DNA from: Larix sibirica
Lineage: Eukaryota; Streptophyta; Pinopsida; Pinales; Pinaceae
NCBI GenBank assembly: GCA_004151065.3
Contig: NWUY0300071995.1
Location: 6,055 to 17,983, forward strand
DNA length: 11,929 nucleotides
Direction of reading: 5' to 3'
Both the position numbers and the translations under genes were made by a program. The notes below the pieces were generated by a model. The model had not been told where the DNA came from. It saw only the letters and a program-made list of their open reading frames with translations, and made no database searches. Below are positions 1-8,279 of this stretch, in pieces; the stretch's first letter is position 1, and every line of letters begins with the position of its first letter.

Positions 1-241
1 TTGGATTAGATGACTCTTCAGTTACCCTTGAAAGGCAAACCAAAAGACAAGAAGTTTGAATTAAATAAGCCTCCCCTCTTTATTTTGCACACATCCCCAA
101 GAGAGTTGGAGAAGTCGAGTTCATCCAAAGAGAGAGTTCTTGGTTGGAGCAAGTCGAGCTTGAGAGGTGAGGAGTCCATTGGCACACATCCCAAGGTGCA
201 AGTACAGCATTCAGACCAGACCGTATAGCTGCATTTAATGA

Positions 242-562
242 GCACGAATTTCAACGAAGATGCTGGGCATGAGTTTGGTATTGTTTGGCATGAATTTCGA
301 GGTCATTTTCTGCTGCATTTAATTCTGGTTTAGCTCTGTTAGAGGCATGAGTTTCCAGAAAAAAGGAGAGCATGTGTTTCCTTTCAGAGTGGGCACAATT
401 TTCTATGTAAGTTGCTGCTGTTACAGAGAGCACGCAGACCAAGGAGGACAGCTTCATTGTGCACAGAAATTGAGAAGTGGACTGTGTATTTTGACTGACC
501 GTACAGCGTGTGTTGGGCACAGTTTCCAATGCTGGTGTATTGCTGAGAATGAGCAGAAATTC
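242..562 (+). repeat. Degenerate array of an 11-base motif, consensus GCAYGARTTTC
   Basis: Related words occur at 242-252 (gcacgaatttc), 267-277 (gcatgagtttg), 288-298 (gcatgaatttc), 345-355 (gcatgagtttc), 370-380 (gcatgtgtttc), 393-403 (gcacaattttc) and 517-526 (gcacagtttc). Weaker forms lie at 461-471 and 553-562. Longer phrases also recur: gctgcatttaat at 228-239 and 312-323, and gaccgtayagc at 219-229 and 497-507. This suggests an old, irregular tandem array. The spacing is not constant, so it is not a clean satellite. Confidence 0.5.
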
Positions 563-698
563 TGTCATAGAATTTCCAGAATTGGTGGTTGTCTTCAGTG
601 GGCTGAGATAAGTGTTCTCTCAGTCACTTATTTGCTGAACATTTCCATTTTAAAGAAATAAAAATACTCACTCTCTCTCTCACAGGTTTTCCCCATGT

Positions 699-729
699 GG
701 GGTTTTGCCTGGGCCATTTTGGCTAAAAT
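699..729 (+). repeat. 31-bp direct repeat, copy 1
   Basis: It starts with ggggttttgcctgggcc and is identical over 31 bases to 814-844. The offset is 115 bp. Similarity continues weakly after both copies through a shared 'ctgaaattt'. It lies in the LTR-like block just after the CT-rich tract. Confidence 0.9.
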
Positions 730-813
730 ATCTGAATCTGAAATTTTTCTGTGTATGGCTGTTATGTTATTTCTGTTCTCAGTATTTTGGTAGAACTTTT
801 CTTGTGCTTCCAN

Positions 814-844
814 GGGGTTTTGCCTGGGCCATTTTGGCTAAAAT
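814..844 (+). repeat. 31-bp direct repeat, copy 2, abutting the only N
   Basis: This is an exact copy of 699-729. It begins at the base immediately after the single unresolved base at 813. It is either a real local duplication inside an LTR or an assembly join made within a repeat. Confidence 0.9.
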
Positions 845-1282
845 TCTTATGTCTGAAATTTCATGAGATGACTGTATTTTTCTGCTCTAAATTTATTGTG
901 GTAAAAACTTCTCAGTGTAATTTAAGTTCAGATGGTTCATGAGAAAGAATTTAATTTGTAGCAGTCAGTGGAATTAGATTTAATATTGAACTGATATCTC
1001 TGCATAGCTTAAAGTCAGTTTGAGAGGTGAAATTTCTATACTCAATGGTAAATTTTATCAGATTTTCTTTCACTAGTGAATTTCTTCTGAATTTTATTAT
1101 TACTGAATTCAAACACAAACCCGGGCTATGTTACTTAGCTTCTACAAACATAGTTTGGCATGGAGCTTTGCCCCACAGGATAGTCAGCTTGTCAGTTATT
1201 GCTATCTGAATATATGACAATACAGCAACTAGGTTCATATACCTTTTCAAACATGTTTTTTATTATCTAAAACTGTTCACTC
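845..1282. other. AT-rich sequence without a recognised gene
   Basis: Only short ORFs of about 60 codons occur, with no recognisable protein motif. The first ~100 bases may still belong to the LTR-like remnant. No tRNA, no terminal repeat and no clear regulatory element was seen up to the SINE target site. Confidence 0.5.
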
Positions 1283-1298
1283 TCAAACTGCCAAATCT
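1283..1298. repeat. Target-site duplication, left copy (SINE)
   Basis: The sequence tcaaactgccaaatct matches 1511-1526 (tcaaacttccaaatct) at 15 of 16 bases. The pair directly brackets the 212-bp SINE and lies immediately outside its A-rich tail. A length of 16 bp is typical for LINE-mobilised retroposons. Confidence 0.85.
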
Positions 1299-1301
1299 TT
1301 T

Positions 1302-1377
1302 CTTTACGCTGAATGCATTTCCCAGGGAAACCCATTGGGCACCTCCCCTCATTCCGAGGATGGTACCCAGCGTAAAG
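1302..1377 (-). repeat. 3' stem-loop of the SINE (10-bp perfect stem)
   Basis: Bases 1302-1311 (ctttacgctg) and 1368-1377 (cagcgtaaag) are perfect inverted repeats closing a 56-base loop. On the element strand this hairpin sits immediately before the A-rich tail. Structured 3' ends can be recognition sites for a partner LINE reverse transcriptase; whether that applies here is inference. Confidence 0.6.
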
Positions 1378-1427
1378 TGTAAACTGGTGCCTAAGTTCCA
1401 AGCACCTCACTGCCGAGAGAATCGAAG

Positions 1428-1438
1428 ATAATCAAACC
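1428..1438 (-). promoter_or_regulatory. Pol III internal promoter, B-box-like
   Basis: The minus strand reads GGTTTGATTAT within ggtcacgggtttgattatc. It agrees with the general B box GGTTCGANTCC at 8 of 11 positions, counting N as a match. Its place downstream of the A-box-like stretch fits a tRNA-derived head. Confidence 0.55.
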
Positions 1439-1474
1439 CGTGACCTGAACTATATATAGGGAAAGATCCCAAGT

Positions 1475-1488
1475 CTGGCTCATGGCCA
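1475..1488 (-). promoter_or_regulatory. Pol III internal promoter, A-box-like
   Basis: The minus strand reads tggccatgagccag, about 22 bases from the SINE 5' end. It only partly fits TRGYNNARNNGG, and the best register could be a few bases further on. The call rests mainly on position relative to the B box and the target-site duplications. Confidence 0.4.
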
Positions 1489-1510
1489 CTTGATCTAACC
1501 CTTGAAGCTA

Positions 1511-1526
1511 TCAAACTTCCAAATCT
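1511..1526. repeat. Target-site duplication, right copy (SINE)
   Basis: The sequence tcaaacttccaaatct has one mismatch (position 8) to 1283-1298. It sits at the 5' (minus-strand head) side of the SINE. Confidence 0.85.
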
Positions 1527-4500
1527 AAACCAACAACCAAGAAAAATTAGAAAATATTAAAAAGGATTTAAACTTATATATAAGCTTGATTTTAATGTAA
1601 AAAATTCTTGAACAATTCAGATTTTCTATCCATCTAGGTAGCTAGCAGTGTTACATTTTAAGTTACATTATCCTATAATCAGGAATATGGTTAGAGAAAA
1701 TACTGTAATGCAAAATTATACTCCCAGAAACAAGCAACTGACTGAAGACTTCAATATTATTTCACGTATAACCTGCTACAATTAGTAGCCATGGAAAAGG
1801 ATCCCCACCTGCAATATTGTGGATGGAGAGAGAATAGATTTCTCTCCTACCTTTTGTCTTCGGGCCTGCACATTCCACCCAAGAAGTAGAAAGTTAGACA
1901 ATAACAATAGAGAGATCAGTCTAAAAAAGAGTGCTTAGTTATTTGTTCATTAAACAAATCACAGGAAAAGCCATTCATGCATGTTCCTCTATACTCAAAC
2001 TGCATCAATACAATAATAGAAACATGTTATCGGGCGTAGGTGTGGCAACACCTAAACATCCTTCAATTTTTCCATTAAAAGATTTTATTTTACTTGTACG
2101 TGTTGTTCTTTACAATATTCATATGATTTTAACATGATCTGAACTTAAATACTAAAACTAAAATAGTTATTCCAGTATCCGGTAGACAAATCTAGAACAT
2201 CTACTTCTGTTTCCAGTACAGTATAATATATCTCTTGGTTCGGGTTTACCTTCTTGGTTTACCCCTTTCATACTCACAAATTTTCTCTTCATTTTGTTTG
2301 TATGTCATTTGCTCGGCACTTATGAGTAGCACCAGCACTTCCACACTACTACTATGGCTTGCTGTACTCTCTAATCCCATTCACCTATTTTGGTCACTCA
2401 GAACATAAATAAAATTATCTTATCATATCTATCTTATCAGAATCCCAAGGAGAAAGCTATACAAAGGAAAAGATTACGTTACCAACCTGCTTCTCAATCT
2501 TGAAAATACGTAAAACATTGTGCTTATAGTTAACTCAAGCTGTAGATTATTTCTATTTTTGCATAGTTAGAAGACATGTCATATTTTAAGAATGGTATAC
2601 AAGCATTTGCTACCAATGGACCCTACATACTGGAACATGAAAATGCTTGTGGCCTTGGTCAAAATAGTGGACAACAAATCGAAAGTCCAAAAGGCCAAAA
2701 GTTAAAACCAAATATTTTCCTACTTTAAAGTCCATGAAATTAGAGTTTTGCCTCAGTGTGGCACTCGCACTCTTTCTATGGTTCAACCAATGAGCCATTT
2801 CCATATATATCTGTAACTTTGCTTGAGAGTTTCCTATGCAAACTCATCTTAAGGCATTTTCACCATGTTTCTCACTTTTAAAGTTTTAGTATGCTGTTAA
2901 CTTTATTTTGGAGTATTTCAAGTCATCATTAGTTAATGTGCATTGTGAACAAAATAAACATAATGGTCCACTGGTTTACTTATCCTTCCAATTCTGGTAT
3001 CATAGTCAGCAGTGGGCACAATTTAGGCACCATCATTCAATTTGTGTTGAATGGCGAGCAGTGACCCCATTTTCAAGTGATATCCTTTCTATTTTTGTGG
3101 CATGGTGACCCGTGGATACAATTGGACTAAGTACTGATCTGAATTTTTTATCTGTGAATTTGACTTACTCATACTTAAATTTGAATTTTATTTGAAATTT
3201 GAGCAGTATATTCATAAATACATTTCTGTTGGAATTTAATGTCTGAAAGCAATAGTAAAAATTTAATTGACAAATAAATCCGTGGAGGTTATCAATCTTT
3301 TCTATATTTTAATATAAGTGAATATGTTGGCATTTCTTCATAAGCTCTTTTGTACCAACAAAGGTGGCCCAGTCATCATAACTCCTATCCCTTGTAACTT
3401 CTTCCTCATTGAGAAAAACCATAATATTTTATGGTTGCCTTATTTGGCTATCCTTTGATAGAGGAGACTGCCTATGAGATTGTAAAGTATAAGGTAAAAC
3501 CAGTCTAAATATAAACAAAATGTGGTGTTGTATTGAGCCACTATCAAATGATCCTCTGTTCCCCTAGAATCCTCTTTATTGCGTCATTCACTCCTCTAAG
3601 GACTTTAATCATGGCTCAAAATTAATACATGTAAGAGGTATGAGAAAGAGCCAGTCATACAATGCTTCGAAAGAGACCACCATTTGAAAGAAAGAAAGAT
3701 ATGCAACATTGTAAGCATGGAAAGCCACATCATAAGCTGTGTATCCCAATATGATTCAACCGTGCTACTTCCATATACAATTCATCTAGTTAATCTTTTA
3801 AGATCAAGTAATGCATTGGTAAAAGCAACTGACATTGTTTGAAATTTTAAATATCTGCCCTGCATGAATCTATGTCTGGCTCAAGCTCATCCCCTCTATG
3901 AATGCAAATGTCAAAACATGGTTCAAAGTATTTAAAATGAATTTGTAATTTGGCAACTTGTCAAGAGAGGTACTAAACATGACCTTGGTTGTTGCTAAAT
4001 TGATTGCTATGTTGGGATGTAATCTAAATCATAATCAATACATGTTTGCCTGCTTGGGTGCTGACACTCCATATAGGCTCTTGCCAGCAGTTCCCTGTCC
4101 TTGTTCCAAAAACTGGCTACACAACCTACTTATCCATGTCATCAATTGTCTCTTAATTGAATGCACTATAGTCAAATGCAAAATATACAGAGATTGGCCT
4201 TCTTTCATGCCAAGTTGACATACCATATATTCTCTTGCTGATAATTATCCATCCCTATTACATTGGCTATATCCCCTTACTCCTTTTTTCTCTTGCTTAT
4301 TGCCACTATATGAGCTTAATGGTCCATGACTTCACATTGTAGAGTTCCTAAGGGAATACCTTGGAACTTGAGAGTAGTTTGTGAATCTGTTCCACAGCAG
4401 CTTTCTCTAACAAACATATCTAGGCCATAAACGTTGGCTTCCTATTGTGCTAAAAGTTGTACAACACTTTATGAAAAGCAACCTATCCTTAAAAGCATTC

Positions 4501-4680
4501 AAGGGCAAATCATTGTGAATAACCGTCAAGCTCAAGTTGTTAAAACTTGTAACTAACTGATACTCTAGCAATGATCTCTAAACATCCAATGTCAAGGATG
4601 ATATCTATTCTCCACATATTAAAGGAAAAACAACATATATTAATGATATATTTATCAGTTATCAAACATACAAATAGGAT
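1527..4680. other. About 3.2 kb of AT-rich intergenic or intronic sequence, nothing recognised
   Basis: Both strands carry only short ORFs (up to 86 codons at 3958-4218) without familiar motifs, signal peptides or repeats. A 10-of-12 match to the tRNA-iMet primer-binding site of copia elements (tggtatcatagt, about 2995-3006) has no LTR around it and is not called. The stretch could be eroded transposon sequence, intergenic DNA or part of a long intron. I see no tRNA, rRNA or tandem array. Confidence 0.5.
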
Positions 4681-5345
4681 ATGCTTCTTGAAATTCACAT
4701 CCTATATCAATGGATAAACTCAATTTGTTTCCCAGGTTGCTTGGTTTTCAGATCTATCGATCGTCAGATAGGGAAAGAACCATCATGGAAAACCCCTTTT
4801 TATTATATAACCAAAGATCTTTATGATAGGACTTGCCCAAATTTCCCTAGTACAGATAAACTAAACAAAAGTTGGGTAGGTCACGATCATGAAGCCATAT
4901 AGGTTGGGAGATTTCGAGGCATCTGGAAAGCACATGCTTCATCCAAATCCTGAATTTTTGGATGGCTGACTCTCAATAATAGTCTAGCAGTTCAAGATAG
5001 GCTCCAACGTGTAGGCTACAAAGATGGAAGACATGGGATTTTTCCAGAGTACAGAAAACGTCAAGCACCTATTGTGGGATTGGAAGATAGCCCAAACCTT
5101 TAGGGATAGGATTGCGGCAGAATATCATACTCTCTTCATGGCCCTTCTCCAGTGGAAAGGCAATACCTTTGGGATAAATGAATAGTTAGACAGGCAGAGA
5201 GAACCATATGGGATACAATAAGATATACAGTCATCTGCTCCTTACGGCGAACATGTTTTTTAGCCACAACCAATGGAGAAAAAGCACACTTCACCCGGGG
5301 GGAATTTCTTGGTTTCAATTTAATTTGGCAGTACAGTTTGCAGCT
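4681..5345 (+). pseudogene. LINE B: 3' remnant of a LINE ORF2 (zf-RVT-like C-terminal region)
   Basis: This is the broken C-terminal end of a non-LTR retrotransposon reverse-transcriptase protein. One frame runs from 4681 through stops at 4900-4902 and about 4951 to about 5055. It reads WKTPFYYI..., then RFRGIWKAHASSK, IFGWLTLNNSLAVQDRLQRV and GYKDGRHG. A frameshift then gives ENVKHLLWDWKIAQTF (about 5057-5104), followed after a stop by RTIWDTIRYTVICSL. Plant LINEs have this order near the end of ORF2: 'IWK..ap.K...F.W', 'L...drL.r.g', then a CX2C...HLL..C zinc-binding part. Here the first cysteine pair is lost and the C after 'LLWD' has become W. No RT palm or endonuclease is upstream, so it is 5'-truncated or eroded. 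The 3' end is a guess. Confidence 0.65.
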
Positions 5346-5413
5346 ACAGTAGGATTATTTAAAAAGGACATTAATACCCTTGAAGTTGGAGCCAAGTCAG
5401 ATATGCTCGCTCT

Positions 5414-5433
5414 CCTTTCCTATATAGGAAAGG
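5414..5433. repeat. Perfect 20-bp palindrome
   Basis: The sequence cctttcctatataggaaagg is its own reverse complement. It lies directly before the first copy of the ggggaa..gcatgcccc repeat. Its function is unknown; it could be a chance palindrome, a cruciform site or part of a decayed element end. Confidence 0.8.
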
Positions 5434-5534
5434 GGAATGAGCATGCCCCTACTTTGGCTGGAACTGTGTGCTTGTATGATGTATTTTCTTTAGCTGGAAA
5501 TGCAGGATTGCATGTTGGGGAAGGAGCATGCCCC
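5432..5534. repeat. 18-bp direct repeat pair, 85 bp apart
   Basis: Positions 5432-5449 (ggggaatgagcatgcccc) and 5517-5534 (ggggaaggagcatgcccc) differ at one base. Each copy contains gcatgc and has complementary gggg/cccc ends, so each could also form a small hairpin. A weaker shared phrase (ctttrgctggaa) lies between them, suggesting a partial tandem duplication. Confidence 0.75.
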
Positions 5535-5696
5535 AGCAGTTTCCTGCTCTAATTTACAGAGAAGACATTTTCTTGGCCCTACTGATTTTGTTGAGCTGCA
5601 AGCCAAAAAAGATGTGTTAAACTTTTAAACTGCTACGTTCATCCAGATATTCTTCCAGGTTTTGATTTAATGAATGACAAATAAACGAGTGTAGGG

Positions 5697-5791
5697 CCAT
5701 CTTAACTCTGGATCTTTTAAGCAACAAGAAGGATCAGAAAGAAATTGAAATGCAAATCTCTTGGTGTTTAAAAGATCCAGAGTTAAGATGG
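5697..5791. repeat. Perfect 24-bp inverted repeat with 47-base loop
   Basis: Bases 5697-5720 (beginning ccatcttaactctggatc) are the exact reverse complement of 5768-5791. The arms end abruptly on both sides. There is no coding content and no clear duplication in the flanks (gtgtaggg before, atctatgc after). It could be a tiny foldback element, a hairpin small-RNA precursor, or the product of template switching during repair. Confidence 0.9.
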
Positions 5792-5833
5792 ATCTATGCT
5801 GGTTTACTGAACAGTAAATATTAAAATACCTCT

Positions 5834-6263
5834 CTAAAAAATTCTATTGAAATCAAAATAAGCAATCCTCTTCTCTTTCAACCACTCTGACTTCCGCCCT
5901 TTTCTTAAGTGCCTGAGCAAAGTTTCAGACTCTATTTTTATGTGACCAAGAATATTTGGCCAACCATTAATTGATTTCCAAGTTTGCTTCTTAAACATAC
6001 CCTTAGTAGTGTTAAAGGAGAAAACATCTAGCTCCAATAGTGACATCAAATGTTAGTATGTGACCATGTTTGTATTGATGATTTGTAGTAAAGTCCATTG
6101 ATTTATTGCACCAGGAATAACCCTTACGCTCATACAACAGGTTAGTCCAGTGTATTCCCAAGTTTGCCTTATTGTCTGTTATGGTGGGGTCATACCCATG
6201 GCTGTGGACTCTAGAGAATCCAGCTCTGAAATCCACTGCTGGCGATAATTTTTTATATATCAC
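5834..6263 (-). pseudogene. Two overlapping minus-strand ORFs, unrecognised protein remnant
   Basis: On the minus strand, an 83-codon frame (6263 down to 6012) and a 71-codon frame (6049 down to 5834) overlap by 38 bases in different frames. This is the pattern expected if one ORF had been split by a frameshift. The first reads ...VHSHGYDPTITDNKANLGIH... and the second ...KGMFKKQTWKSINGWPNILG..., with a lysine- and arginine-rich end. The composition looks more protein-like than neighbouring random frames, but I do not recognise the family. A plus-strand frame (6172-6453) overlaps the upstream half and may instead be the start of LINE A ORF1, so at least one of the two is a shadow. No start signal or promoter was identified. 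Confidence 0.25.
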
Positions 6264-6422
6264 TGCTCACAGTCCAGATCCTGAGCTTAGTGTGTTGGTG
6301 CAAGGTAAAAAAAATCAAGCTGCAGACCTGTTGCCTTGTAATTCTGAGAATGCACTGAAGGTTCCAGACAGTGCGTCTTCAAGATTCTTCCATGCAATCA
6401 GATCTAGTGACAGAGCCCATTT

Positions 6423-7388
6423 GTGGCTCGGATCCATCCTCGAAGCCTTCTGACGCCTCAAGCCAGCCCTTCCGAAGAGCCTAAAGTGGAGAATTGTGCA
6501 GCCCTGCCTAGCCCCAACCATGATTTTAACTTTTGCTTGACCAGCAATATGGAGTATGCACAAGGAAGACAGGATTTGGAGCACAAAGAAGTAATTTTAT
6601 TCTCTAGAAAATGTCTAATTAAGAAGCTTTTAAAAAATGGTGTATTCCCAAGTTGGAGACTAAGGGAATCTTATTAAACTCATATTGGGGTCTCAGATAT
6701 AAGTAATTGTGCCTTATTTTCAATTCTGAATTGATTACCCAATAGGGGCTTCAGTCCCTGGCATTCTGACTTTAATCCCAATGACCAATCTCAAGTGCAT
6801 TATCCATTGTGGGTCGAGTTCCTTGGGCTTCATGTTGATCTCCACCCATTTGTGGATTTGTTCTCTCAAAAATTTAGCAAGATGTTAATTCCTAACAGTG
6901 AGTGTAATTCCTTGAGGTCCAACCCGCATGTTTGTGTAGATGTTGATTTGCAGAAGAAAATCCCCTCATTTATTTCTGTCTTCACTATGGATGGGGTTTG
7001 ATAGTGGAAGTTCTAGTACTTGAATCTTCCCATTGCATGTCTTGCATGTCAAGCACAGGACCATCTCATCCGTGACTGCCCACATCGGAAAACCCAAGCC
7101 GAAGCAAGCCACACCTCCGGATCGCCTCCAAAGCAGCTTGTGTCCAAGGAGGGGTCGACCATAGTTCAATCCTCTTTTCTTATTTCGCTCCAACCACTCG
7201 AGCCAAAGCCATCATCAGAGAAACCTGTTCCCAAGGATGCATATTTTTCAAGGGCACAAAACCTGCTGAAGCCTTCCCCCTCGCCAGTGATTCAAAATCC
7301 TTTTCAAGACAGTCATAGGTTCATGAATGTTGAAGTTGGATTACAAGTTCATTCAAATAACAGGAGAGAGCCCAAATGCCGATCTTGA
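6423..7388 (+). pseudogene. LINE A ORF1 remnant: DUF4283-like region and CCHC zinc knuckle
   Basis: This is a gag-like RNA-binding protein of the retrotransposon ribonucleoprotein. All pieces are in one frame: 6423-6677 (ending near LIKKLLKNGVFPSWRLR), then GFSPWHSDFNPNDQ and YPLWVEFLGLHVDLHP (about 6750-6843), NPHVCVDVDLQKKIPS (about 6921-6968), and CLACQAQDHLIRDCPHRK (7041-7094). The last is a CX2CX4HX4C zinc knuckle with all four ligands present. Plant LINE ORF1 proteins have this order, with a 'P.WvrfpgLP' stretch before the knuckle. Stops at 6675, 6732, 6999, 7002 and 7014 break it. The stretch between 6650 and 6740 looks shortened or scrambled. The N-terminus is unclear; the 6172-6453 frame could contribute. 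After 7388 the same frame continues, with stops, to the endonuclease start. Confidence 0.8.
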
Positions 7389-7559
7389 TCAAAAAGAAGT
7401 AGAGATGTGAACCATAGTTCGCAGCCTAAATCCTACAAGGACACAACTACGGGCTCTCCTAATCAAAGGGTTTTAACCTGGGTGACTTTGTTTTGAGTAA
7501 AAGATTCAACAGCCTTGGTATGGGGTTGATTCCCCAATGAAGCTCTCCCTTATTTTCTG

Positions 7560-8180
7560 AATGTGAGGGGGATGACTCCAACAGCAAGCAATTTGTTAGA
7601 GGTACATTGAAAAAGTCCAAACCAAATATGGTCTTCTTGCATGAGGTGAAGTTAGTTGGCTTTGAACTAAGATATAGACTAAACTATTGTTGGAACAGGC
7701 CCTTTTGGTTAATGAAGAATTCACAACGTAGTGGGCATGTGGTGCTTGCCATCTTTCATTATTTATAGGTGGTTGATCAAGGTGTAGACCCTAGTAACAA
7801 TTGTGTGTGGTTTACATTGCTAGTTTAAGATAAGATTTTGGGATTTTATTTCACCTACGCCCCAAATTCTAGCACAAAGAGAGGCAAACCATGGGACTGG
7901 ATGGCATCCTCTCTCCTGATTGCCAAGTTGATTCTTGGGGGTGATTTCAACATAGTTGAATGGTCTTGGAACAAGGATGGCAATATTGGGAGTGTTATCT
8001 CCAAAACTGAAAAATAGGCATGCAGTAGATGTAAGGCAATTTTACACAATTTTGACCTGAATAGGGAGGAAAAGGAACATAAACTATGGTGGATGATTTA
8101 CATGGTTTAACTTTCGATGGGGCACATATAGACTGCAAGCACAGTTGGAATGGTTCTGTGGGCCCCAAGATGGTAACGAG
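7560..8180 (+). pseudogene. LINE A ORF2: APE-type endonuclease domain remnant
   Basis: The domain nicks target DNA to prime reverse transcription. Visible pieces are NVRGM (7560-7574, the N-terminal Asn motif), then after a frameshift SKPNMVFLHEVK (LHEVK at 7637-7651, where the metal-binding Glu of QE.K lies), FYFTYAPNSS (about 7841-7870), and GDFNIVEWSWNKDG (GDFN at 7940-7951, catalytic Asp and Asn). After a TAG at 8015 and another frame change comes TWFNFRWGTYRLQAQLEWFC (8100-8159). Stops at 7766 and 7826 also lie within it. The expected SDH triad near the end is not recognisable: RMSLSFPL appears where 'R..SDHFPL' would be expected. The first motif is in the ORF1 frame, only about 170 codons after the zinc knuckle. 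Confidence 0.85.
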
Positions 8181-8279
8181 CCCAAATTCAGCCCACTGTC
8201 TCTTTGGGGCAGTAGGATGAGTCTCTCCTTTCCTTTGTTTTCCACCTTGAGTCTCCTGATTTCATAGCCTTAGTACACA

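Larger units (their letters stand above)
1..960 (+). mobile_element. LTR-like retrotransposon remnant (possible Ty1-copia LTR), non-coding
   Basis: No coding potential is recognisable. Several features resemble a plant LTR: a run of short repeated motifs (242-562) like the enhancer repeats found in some U3 regions, an AATAAA hexamer at 656-661, a CT-rich tract (671-680), and then a block from about 685 reading ttttccccatgtggggtttt. Plant copia LTRs often carry a comparable 'TTTTCCC..GTGGGGTTTT' block near R/U5; that is family knowledge from memory, not a match I could test. No TG...CA ends, target-site duplication, primer-binding site or polyprotein was located, so boundaries and superfamily are uncertain. 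It could instead be a decayed promoter or 5' UTR of another repeat. Confidence 0.3.
1299..1510 (-). mobile_element. tRNA-derived SINE, complete, minus strand
   Basis: A 212-bp non-coding retroposon, normally transcribed by RNA polymerase III and copied by LINE machinery. Read on the minus strand, the element starts at 1510 and has an A-box-like stretch (1475-1488), then a B-box-like stretch (1428-1438) about 50 bases further on. The body is GC-richer than its surroundings, and the element ends in a short A-rich tail (aaagaaaa, 1299-1306). Exact flanking 16-bp duplications set both ends. The 3' part can fold: ctttacgctg at 1302-1311 pairs perfectly with cagcgtaaag at 1368-1377, closing a loop just before the tail. 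The B box has drifted (GGTTTGATTAT against the general GGTTCGANTCC), so the copy is probably transcriptionally weak. The SINE family was not identified. Confidence 0.75.
5346..5696. other. Gene-free stretch with a palindrome and a spaced repeat; possible LINE B 3' UTR
   Basis: It follows the LINE B remnant and may be its 3' untranslated region, though no clear poly(A) end was found. It contains a perfect 20-bp palindrome (5414-5433) and an 18-bp repeat (5432-5449 and 5517-5534, 17 of 18 identical). An open frame continues from upstream to 5552 without familiar motifs. Confidence 0.45.

Noticed and set aside
10-661. ORFs of 72-105 codons on both strands in the first 660 bases
   Set aside because: They overlap each other on opposite strands, have no recognisable motifs, and lie in the repeat-motif array.
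2995-3006. tggtatcatagt resembles the copia primer-binding site TGGTATCAGAGC (10 of 12)
   Set aside because: No LTR end, polyprotein or paired LTR is visible around it; a 12-base near match in 12 kb is easily chance.
3958-4226. 86-codon plus-strand and 63-codon minus-strand ORFs over the same bases
   Set aside because: There are no motifs, homologies or start signals, and they are mutual shadows in AT-rich sequence.
6315-6584. 89-codon minus-strand ORF
   Set aside because: It is antisense to the LINE A ORF1 region, which has supported motifs downstream in one consistent frame.
6966-7193. 75-codon minus-strand ORF
   Set aside because: It is a shadow of the ORF1 zinc-knuckle region.
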